Origin: Oligosphaeraceae bacterium
GTDB taxonomy: Bacteria > Verrucomicrobiota > Lentisphaeria > Oligosphaerales > Oligosphaeraceae
DNA length: 5,428 nt
Direction of reading: 5' to 3'
NCBI GenBank assembly: GCA_012515455.1
Contig: JAAYYJ010000250.1
Location: forward strand, 1-5,428
Shown here: one piece after another, positions 1 to 4,994 of the stretch
Position numbering within the stretch: the first letter of the stretch is position 1
Layout: each line of letters starts with the position of its first letter
Program-made: the position numbers and the translations under genes
The notes under the pieces: generated by a model
Seen by the model: only the letters and a program-made list of their open reading frames with translations
Databases searched by the model: none
Told to the model about the DNA's origin: nothing

Positions 1-79
1 GCGGCTGGGATTCTTGGTCCTTTACTGGGAAGCAGTTGTCCGGGAACAAGGTATTTGTATGCAATTTCCGGCGTGGGCC

Positions 80-107
80 TTGACAAAATTGCCACAAGCA
101 CTATTTT
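80..107 (+). promoter_or_regulatory. Possible sigma70-type promoter
   Basis: A perfect -35 hexamer TTGACA (80-85) is followed after 16 bases by TATTTT (102-107), which matches four of the six -10 consensus positions including the important TA and final T. Transcription would start near 113-116 and run rightward through the tandem hairpins at 130-166. It lies about 465 bases upstream of the Bfd-like start codon, so it would give a long leader or a separate RNA. The -35 box sits inside the loop of the 7-bp inverted repeat GCAATTT/AAATTGC (61-67 and 86-92), a possible operator. Single promoter matches occur by chance, so confidence is limited. Confidence 0.35.
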
Positions 108-129
108 TTCCCCCGTGCCCTTGATTCTA

Positions 130-166
130 TCGGTGGGGCCCACCCACCGATTGGGGGGACCCCCAA
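130..166 (+). repeat. Two abutting perfect GC-rich hairpins
   Basis: TCGGTGGG (130-137) pairs perfectly with CCCACCGA (143-150) around a 5-base loop. With no gap, TTGGGG (151-156) pairs with CCCCAA (161-166) around a 4-base loop. Both hairpins lie within about 50 bases downstream of the possible promoter at 80-107. No T-tract follows, so they do not form a standard intrinsic terminator. They could stabilise the 5' end of a transcript or be part of a larger RNA fold. Confidence 0.6.
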
Positions 167-215
167 CCCTAATTTGGACGCGCGCGCGAGGGGTTCCGGA
201 TGCGGACCATGGCAG

Positions 216-263
216 CAGTACCATCACTGACTCAAAATGGTTAAGGTTCGACGATTGGTACTG
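216..263 (+). repeat. Inverted repeat with 8-10 bp stem
   Basis: CAGTACCA (216-223) is the exact reverse complement of TGGTACTG (256-263). Allowing one bulged T (255), the stem extends by two more pairs (TC at 224-225 with GA at 253-254), enclosing a loop of 27 bases (226-252). It lies between the tandem hairpins and the larger nested repeat and is probably part of the same structured region. Confidence 0.5.
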
Positions 264-324
264 GAAAAGAGCTTTGCCGGAGTGGTTGTTCTGGTCAAAC
301 ACCCGGTAGTGCTCCTTATATGTT

Positions 325-413
325 ATTTGCATTCCCTTAATTTCCCCCACAGCGAGACTGGGACTGCAACTCGTCGGAGCTGTGGGGGGGGGAAGAAATT
401 GCAGAATGCAAAT
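325..413 (+). repeat. Nested inverted repeat of 89 bases
   Basis: Two perfect 10-bp arm pairs are nested. The outer arms are ATTTGCATTC (325-334) and GAATGCAAAT (404-413). The inner arms are CCCCCACAGC (344-353) and GCTGTGGGGG (379-388), around a 25-base loop. The 3' side carries extra G residues (run 384-392) and AA, so TTCCCCC can also slide against the G-run. Between outer and inner arms, AATTTC (339-344) and GAAATT (395-400) offer an alternative pairing. Two coaxial perfect 10-bp pairings are unlikely by chance in 89 bases. This suggests a long RNA stem-loop or a small palindromic DNA element. I recognise no known family. Confidence 0.6.
388..403 (+). promoter_or_regulatory. Weak sigma54-like -24/-12 match
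   Basis: A perfect -12 element TTGCA (399-403) has GG (389-390) at the required 10-base spacing from its GC (401-402), which would place the transcription start near base 414, about 165 bases before the Bfd-like gene. The rest of the -24 box (consensus TGGCACG) is not matched, and the GG comes from a run of nine G residues that would supply GG at almost any spacing. It also overlaps the 3' half of the nested inverted repeat. A possible but weak candidate. Confidence 0.15.
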
Positions 414-564
414 TGGAAAGGGGGTCTGCATGACGCGGCGTTACCAGCGCCAGAGCGGCTATGGGCCAATTTCAAGCCTGGACTACATACAGCAGTCTGA
501 AAGCAATCAAGTGTTCATCACAACATTTCGCACATAAACGATTTCCACCACCCAATTGCCTCCT

Positions 565-568
565 GGAG
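565..568 (+). promoter_or_regulatory. Ribosome binding site of the Bfd-like gene
   Basis: GGAG at 565-568 stands 9 bases before the ATG at 578-580. It decides the start: the longer reading frame from the ATG at 461 would add 39 residues without domain resemblance and has no Shine-Dalgarno of similar quality. Confidence 0.75.
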
Positions 569-577
569 AATACAAGC

Positions 578-898
578 ATGGCCGTCAACAAAATCATCTG
601 CAGCGTCAATAACGTCGATTATGCCAGCATCCGCAAAGCGATGTGCGCCGGCGCACGCACCCTCGAGGAAGTCTCGGCGCAGGCCGGCACCTGCAACCAG
701 TGCCCTGGCTGTCAGGAGAACCTGCCCTGGATACTGGCCTCCGTCTGCGGCTGCCGCAAGGTCTCGCTGCAAGCCGTCCTGGAGGCCATACAGGGAGGCG
801 CGGATACAGTTGAGAAAGTCGCGGCAGCGACCGGCGCTGGTCTCGACTGCGGACGCTGCAAGGCACTGGTGGCAAATATTATCGCGCTGGGACGCTGA
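578..898 (+). CDS. Tandem Bfd-type [2Fe-2S]-binding protein
   Basis: A 106-residue soluble protein made of two Bfd-like (bacterioferritin-associated ferredoxin type) helical [2Fe-2S] domains, residues about 5-53 and 55-104. They align with each other without gaps from V13/V62 to C45/C94. The second has the canonical ligand pattern C57-x-C59...C91-x2-C94. The first keeps C8, C42 and C45, but the residue matching C57 is Ile6, and an extra cysteine C39 precedes C42, giving C39-x2-C42-x2-C45; C23 is also present. No signal peptide or membrane segment is seen. Family members donate or accept electrons (E. coli Bfd in iron release from bacterioferritin) or serve as modules of larger redox enzymes. 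The partner here is unknown. The gene stands alone on its strand and converges on the [FeFe] hydrogenase operon, so a redox link to it is only inference. Single-domain Bfd proteins are about 64 residues, so this is a duplication. Confidence 0.85.
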   Translation: MAVNKIICSVNNVDYASIRKAMCAGARTLEEVSAQAGTCNQCPGCQENLPWILASVCGCRKVSLQAVLEAIQGGADTVEKVAAATGAGLDCGRCKALVANIIALGR

Positions 899-923
899 TT
901 GCCTTCAGCCTCCCCCGGCAGAC

Positions 924-969
924 AAAAAACCGCGTACCGCCGGCAGGGCCTGCTGCCGGTGATACGCGG
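924..969 (-). terminator. Rho-independent terminator of the hyd operon
   Basis: On the minus strand a long hairpin begins 36 bases after the hydA stop codon and is followed immediately by six T residues (929 to 924). On plus coordinates the arms are CCGCGTA (930-936) with TACGCGG (963-969), and CCGGCAG (940-946) with CTGCCGG (953-959). The intervening trinucleotides can form one G-C and one G-U pair with a single mismatch, and the apical loop has 6 bases. On the plus strand the hairpin begins 31 bases after the bfd-like stop but is followed by a G-rich stretch rather than T residues, so it is a proper intrinsic terminator only for the hydrogenase transcript, though it may shield the 3' end of the plus-strand mRNA. 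Confidence 0.85.
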
Positions 970-1005
970 TGGGGGTTGGGAGGTATCTATCCCTGTTGCG
1001 AACCC

Positions 1006-3075
1006 TTATTTTGCCGTCAGGTCAGCGATGCCCTGGTCGATGGCTTCAGTAATATTGGCGAAAGCCGACTGATTCTGGAGCTGCTCCAAGGTGTTCTGGG
1101 CATTGGTGAAGCGAGTGCGTTCGACCACCTGCTCGCCAATGGTCACGCAGATGGTCCCGTCACCGGATGGGCGGGAAGAGAAGGCCGCATCAATATTGGC
1201 CCGGTCCTGATAGCCGTGCTCCTTGACGTAAGCCGCGATCATCCCCAGCAGCAGCTGCCCGGGGCAGTTCTCCTGCTTGGCACAGATCGTCACCGTGATC
1301 TGCAGACGCTGCGCGGCACTGCCGCGCAATACCGGAATCTTGGCATCGAAGAGCTGACTGCGGTTCTGGTAGGCAGTGTGCAGCAGATGATGCGCCTCAG
1401 GAGCGCCAGGCTCCCCACCGAGGTTCTTGCGGTAACAGTCAGTCACCAGGTAATTGTCCTGCGGTTTCTGAACCTGATGCGCCTTGTCAGCAGCATATAG
1501 ACCGCGCTGCCGGCTGGCCCGGATTTTGTTGGTCACCCCGACCGGCTGACCGCCACCGGAAATGCATCCCCCCGGACAGGCCATCACTTCCACAAAGTCA
1601 TAAGCAGCCCGCCCCTCGCGGAGGTCCAGAATCAGCTTCTTGGCATTGGCCAATCCGTGCACTACCGCGACCTTCAGTTCCTGCCCGCCGAGGGTCACAG
1701 TCGCGGACTTGACGCTGTCCATCCCCCGCACGGCCTTGAAATCGACTGAGGCCAGGGGTTTGTTTTCGAGCTTCTCCGCCACAAAGCGCAAAGCGGCCTC
1801 CATCACCCCGCCCGAGGTTCCGAAGATCACCCCGCCGCCCGTGGCGAAGCCCATAGGCATATCGAAGGCCTCCGGCTCGAGTTCATTGAACACAATGCCG
1901 CAGGAGTTGATCATCTGCTGTACTTCGGTGGTGGTAATCACGATGTCCACCTCCGGCCGCCCCTCAGACTGATACTTGGGCAGCTGAGCCTCGTATTTTT
2001 TGGCGGTGCAGGGCATGATCGAGACCACCACCAGGTCGTCACGCTTGATGCCGAACTGAGCGGGCAGAATCTTCTTGGCTACTGAACCAAGCATCGCCTG
2101 CGGTGAACGACAGCTGGACAGATTGCCCAGCAGCTCAGGATAATAAATCTCGGCGTATTTGACCCAGGCCGGGCAGCAGCTAGTGAACATCGGCAGACGG
2201 CCTTTTTCCTTGATCCGCCCCAAGAGCTCGGTCGCTTCCTCAAAAATCGTCAGATCGGCAGTGAAGCTCGTATCGTACACGTGCTTGAAGCCCATCAGCT
2301 TCAGAGCCGCGACCAGCTTCCCGGCCACATTCTCGCCGGGCGCTGCACCGTAGCTCTCCCCCAGCGCCACCCGCACGGCAGGCGCAACCTGCACCACCAC
2401 CGTCTTGCTCTTGTCATACAGCGCATCCCAGACCCGGTTGCGCTCCTGCTTGGGCACAATCGCCCCCGTGGGACAGACTGCGGCGCACTGCCCGCAGTTC
2501 ACACACTCCACGGTCGCCAAGTCAGCATCAAAGGCCGGCGCCACCTTGGATTTGCAGCCGCGATTGGCGAAATCTATCGCGCCAATGCCCTGTATCTCCT
2601 TGCAGACCCGCACACAGTCGCCGCAGAGCACGCACTTGTTCGGGTCCCGCTCCAGCGAGGGAGAGGACAAATCGAGGTCCTGGAATTTTTCCAGCTTCTT
2701 GAAGCGCACCGTGTTCACTCCCAGGCGCTGCGCGATGTCCTGCAGAGCGCAGGAGGCACTGCGGGAGCAGGTCGGGCAGTCGACTTTGTGGTTCGCCAGC
2801 AGCAGCTCGATGCTGATCTTGCGCATCTGCCGGATTTCCTGGGTGTCGGTGTGGATCACCATCCCCGCCGCTGGCGCCGTCGAGCAGGAGGCCATCACCC
2901 CCTTCCCCTCCACCTCGACCAGGCAGAGACGGCAAGCGCCGTAAATGCTCAGTTCGGAATGATAGCAGAAGGTGGGAATATCTATGCCGGCCTTCCGGAT
3001 AACCTCCAGCAAATTGCGCTCTTTGCTGAATTCCACGCTGCGGCCGTTGACGGTCAATGATTGAGTGTCGTTCAT
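1006..3075 (-). CDS. hydA: [FeFe] hydrogenase catalytic subunit HydA (NAD-linked, HydABC type)
   Basis: A 689-residue cytoplasmic enzyme interconverting H2 with protons and electrons. Domains in order: plant-type [2Fe-2S] (C37, C48, C51, C64); NuoG-like His-ligated [4Fe-4S] (H96, C100, C103, C109); two [4Fe-4S] ferredoxin motifs (C148/151/154/158 and C191/194/197/201); H-cluster domain with TSCCPAW (298-304), MPCTAKKYE (354-362) and the E496-x-M-A-C500-x3-C504 motif running into GGGQP; iron-hydrogenase small-subunit-like segment (about 517-573). All H-cluster cysteines and the proton-relay cysteine (C300) are present, so it should be active. Residues about 580-689 form an extra thioredoxin-like [2Fe-2S] domain in which C598 and C604 remain but the second cysteine pair seems replaced by S633 and S637. 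The start is the ATG 8 bases after AAGGAG (3084-3089). The gene follows hydB by 17 bases and is last in the operon. Also called hndD in other bacteria. Needs HydEFG maturases, not in this window. Confidence 0.97.
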   Translation of the reverse strand: MNDTQSLTVNGRSVEFSKERNLLEVIRKAGIDIPTFCYHSELSIYGACRLCLVEVEGKGVMASCSTAPAAGMVIHTDTQEIRQMRKISIELLLANHKVDCPTCSRSASCALQDIAQRLGVNTVRFKKLEKFQDLDLSSPSLERDPNKCVLCGDCVRVCKEIQGIGAIDFANRGCKSKVAPAFDADLATVECVNCGQCAAVCPTGAIVPKQERNRVWDALYDKSKTVVVQVAPAVRVALGESYGAAPGENVAGKLVAALKLMGFKHVYDTSFTADLTIFEEATELLGRIKEKGRLPMFTSCCPAWVKYAEIYYPELLGNLSSCRSPQAMLGSVAKKILPAQFGIKRDDLVVVSIMPCTAKKYEAQLPKYQSEGRPEVDIVITTTEVQQMINSCGIVFNELEPEAFDMPMGFATGGGVIFGTSGGVMEAALRFVAEKLENKPLASVDFKAVRGMDSVKSATVTLGGQELKVAVVHGLANAKKLILDLREGRAAYDFVEVMACPGGCISGGGQPVGVTNKIRASRQRGLYAADKAHQVQKPQDNYLVTDCYRKNLGGEPGAPEAHHLLHTAYQNRSQLFDAKIPVLRGSAAQRLQITVTICAKQENCPGQLLLGMIAAYVKEHGYQDRANIDAAFSSRPSGDGTICVTIGEQVVERTRFTNAQNTLEQLQNQSAFANITEAIDQGIADLTAK

Positions 3076-3083
3076 TCTTCTGT

Positions 3084-3089
3084 CTCCTT
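3084..3089 (-). promoter_or_regulatory. Ribosome binding site of hydA
   Basis: AAGGAG on the minus strand, 8 bases before the hydA ATG at 3075 and inside the 17-base gap after the hydB stop codon. It fixes the hydA start. Confidence 0.8.
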
Positions 3090-3092
3090 GCT

Positions 3093-4991
3093 CTAGATGC
3101 CGCTAATCGCTGCGAAACGGCAGGCCGCCTTGCAGGCTCCGCACTTGATGCATTTCTCCGGATCAATCACATGCGGCTGCTTCAGAGCACCGCTGATCGC
3201 CCCCACCGGACAGACCCGCACACATGCAGTACAGCCGCGACATTTGCCCGCATCAATCGCTGGACGCGCCAGTGCTTTGCATTCGCCGGCCGGGCAGACC
3301 TTCTTCACTACATGGCTCTCATATTCGTGCCGGAAATAGCGCAGGGTCGAGAGCACCGGATTCGGGGCAGTCTTGCCCAAACCGCACAGCGAGCCCAGCT
3401 GCACCGCCTTGGCGACCTGCTCCAGCAAGGCCAGGGTGTCTAGGGTGGCCCGCCCCTCGATGATGTCATCCAGGAGGGAGAGCATCTGGCGGGTGCCTTC
3501 CCGGCAGGGCACGCATTTGCCGCAGGATTCATTCTGGGTGAACTGCATGAAGAAGCGAGCAATCTTGACCATGCAGGTCTGCTTGTTCATCACCACCAGC
3601 CCGCCGGAACCGACCATCGCACCCGCGCTTTTCAAGGAGTCGAAATCGATGGGCATATCGAGCATCGCCGGGGTCAGGCAACCGCCGGATGGACCGCCAA
3701 TCTGCACTGCCTTGAAATCTTCACCCGTAACCTTGCCATCGTTGTTGGTGACACCGCCGCCGATGTTGTAGACGATCTCCCGCAGGGTAGTCCCGAAGGG
3801 CACCTCGATGAGACCGGTATTGGCGACGTGCCCGGTCAGGGCGAAGGTCTTGGTGCCAGGCGATTTTTCCGTCCCGACCGCACGGTAGGTGGCCGGCCCC
3901 TCGCGCAGGATGTACGGCACCGAGGCGAGCGTCTCGACGTTGTTGATGACGGTCGGCTTGCCGTATAATCCACACTGGGCCGGGAAAGGCGGCTTGGGCA
4001 TGGGCATCCCGCGCTTGCCCTCAATCGAGGCAATCAGAGCGGTCTCCTCGCCGCAGACGAAGGCCCCCGCGCCCTCCATGATTCGGACCGAGAAATTGAA
4101 ACCGCTGCCAAACAGGTCCTCGCCCAGCAGTCCGTTGCGTTGCGCGACCTCGACCGCCTGCCGCATCCGCGCGACCGCCAGCGGGTACTCGGTCCGGACA
4201 TAGACCACTCCTTCATCGGCCCCGATGGCCCGGCCCGCAATCATCATCCCCTCCAGCACGGCATGGGGATTGCCCTCCATCACCGAGCGGTCCATGAAGG
4301 CGCCGGGGTCGCCCTCGTCGCCGTTGCAGATCACGTACTTCTTGTCATTCTGCGACGCCAAGGTGAGCTTCCATTTCAGGCCGGTGGGGAAACCGCCGCC
4401 GCCGCGCCCGCGCAAACCGGCCTCGAGCACGCACTGGCAGACCTGCTCCGGGGTCATCTCCAGCAGTGCTTTGCGGGCACCGAAATAGCCCCCGGTATGA
4501 ATATACTCATCCACATCCTCAGGATCGATGGTGCAGTTTTTGAGCACAATGCGGTTCTGGCGGGTGTAGAAATCAATCTGGTTCTCGTAGTGCGCTCGTT
4601 TCCCGGTGGCGGGATTGACAAAGCAGAGTCGATCGATCACTTCACCGCCCAGTATGGTGGTGGCGACAATCTCGGGCGCGTCCTCCGGCTTGACCCGGCC
4701 ATAAAATATCCCCTCCGGCTCAATGCGCAGAATCGGCCCCATCTGACAGAACCCCTGGCAACCGCTCTTGGAGAAGTAGGTCCGGGCCGGCTCGCCCTGC
4801 CCCGGCTCCTCCTGCAGGCTCACCACAGTATGCAGACCGACTTTTTCCAGCTCACTGATGATGGCTGCGCGCACCTTCATGGCGCCATTGGCCAGACAGC
4901 CCGTGCCGCCGCAGATGATGATCCGGCGCTGCAGAGCCGCCGCGCGCTGCTCGTAGCACGCGGCTACTTGTTCCAAATTAACTGTCTTCAT
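3093..4991 (-). CDS. hydB: NAD(H)-binding hydrogenase subunit HydB (NuoF-like)
   Basis: A 632-residue flavoprotein that exchanges electrons with NAD(H) through FMN and passes them toward HydA. Domains in order: N-terminal thioredoxin-like [2Fe-2S] (C27-x4-C32, C78-x3-C82); NuoF core with the glycine-rich RGRGGGGFPTG loop (195-205), CNGDEGDPGAFMDR (222-235) and GAGAFVCGEETAL (307-319) for FMN and NADH; a beta-grasp (SLBB) segment around 375-440; the NuoF [4Fe-4S] motif E488-S-C490-x2-C493-x2-C496 with C536; and a C-terminal 2x[4Fe-4S] ferredoxin (C584/587/590/594 and C614/617/620/624). The N- and C-terminal additions distinguish HydB from respiratory NuoF (about 430-450 residues). The fused N-terminal domain corresponds to the separate HndB of the Desulfovibrio HndABCD type, so a three-gene operon is complete. 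C566 and C571 with nearby H556/H560 lie in the linker before the last domain, where a zinc hinge has been described in bifurcating enzymes (from memory; inference here). The stop is TAG. An ATG 4 bases upstream (4995) is out of frame and hits a stop after five codons. Confidence 0.96.
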   Translation of the reverse strand: MKTVNLEQVAACYEQRAAALQRRIIICGGTGCLANGAMKVRAAIISELEKVGLHTVVSLQEEPGQGEPARTYFSKSGCQGFCQMGPILRIEPEGIFYGRVKPEDAPEIVATTILGGEVIDRLCFVNPATGKRAHYENQIDFYTRQNRIVLKNCTIDPEDVDEYIHTGGYFGARKALLEMTPEQVCQCVLEAGLRGRGGGGFPTGLKWKLTLASQNDKKYVICNGDEGDPGAFMDRSVMEGNPHAVLEGMMIAGRAIGADEGVVYVRTEYPLAVARMRQAVEVAQRNGLLGEDLFGSGFNFSVRIMEGAGAFVCGEETALIASIEGKRGMPMPKPPFPAQCGLYGKPTVINNVETLASVPYILREGPATYRAVGTEKSPGTKTFALTGHVANTGLIEVPFGTTLREIVYNIGGGVTNNDGKVTGEDFKAVQIGGPSGGCLTPAMLDMPIDFDSLKSAGAMVGSGGLVVMNKQTCMVKIARFFMQFTQNESCGKCVPCREGTRQMLSLLDDIIEGRATLDTLALLEQVAKAVQLGSLCGLGKTAPNPVLSTLRYFRHEYESHVVKKVCPAGECKALARPAIDAGKCRGCTACVRVCPVGAISGALKQPHVIDPEKCIKCGACKAACRFAAISGI

Positions 4992-4994
4992 GCA

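Larger units (their letters stand above)
1..577. other. Gene-poor region rich in inverted repeats
   Basis: No convincing gene lies in these 577 bases. Frame 1 is open from the left edge to a stop at 307-309, but its translation shows no recognisable domain, it runs through two perfect hairpins and G/C homopolymer runs, and its third codon positions lack the clear GC bias of the hydrogenase genes. A second frame (237-500) is equally unconvincing. Seen directly: inverted repeats at 61-92, 130-150, 151-166, 216-263 and 325-413, a (CG)5 run at 179-188, a run of nine G at 384-392 and six T at 104-109. I infer a structured 5' leader of the downstream Bfd-like gene, an independent small RNA, or a decayed mobile element. 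I could not match it to tmRNA, RNase P RNA, a GEMM riboswitch or tRNA. Confidence 0.55.

Noticed and set aside
73..109. Possible terminator: GTGG/CCAC with a later six-T run
   Set aside because: Only four pairs with an 15-base loop and a gap of several bases before the T-run; the promoter reading of the same bases is stronger.
241..263. GGTTCGACG stretch resembling the tmRNA 5' end or a tRNA T-loop
   Set aside because: No flanking acceptor or T-stem pairing, no tag reading frame and no matching 3' end are present.
1..309. Frame 1 is open from the left edge to the stop at 307-309 and might be the 3' end of a gene
   Set aside because: The translation shows no recognisable family, it passes through two perfect hairpins and homopolymer runs, and codon third positions are not GC-biased like the neighbouring genes.
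237..500. 87-codon plus-strand reading frame
   Set aside because: It crosses the nested inverted repeat and the nine-G run, has no clear ribosome binding site, and its product resembles nothing I know.
461..577. 39-residue N-terminal extension of the Bfd-like protein from the ATG at 461
   Set aside because: A good GGAG Shine-Dalgarno serves the ATG at 578, and the Bfd domain begins right after it; the extension has no domain character.
924..969. The hairpin as an intrinsic terminator for the Bfd-like gene as well
   Set aside because: On the plus strand the stem is followed by G-rich sequence, with no T-tract.
2281..3060. 259-codon plus-strand frame opposite hydA, and other long frames opposite hydA and hydB
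   Set aside because: Antisense shadows of GC-rich coding sequence; the minus-strand frames have complete, well-known motifs throughout.
2528..3166. 212-codon minus-strand frame overlapping the start of hydA
   Set aside because: An out-of-frame shadow of hydA that crosses the hydB-hydA junction; arginine- and alanine-rich with no motif.
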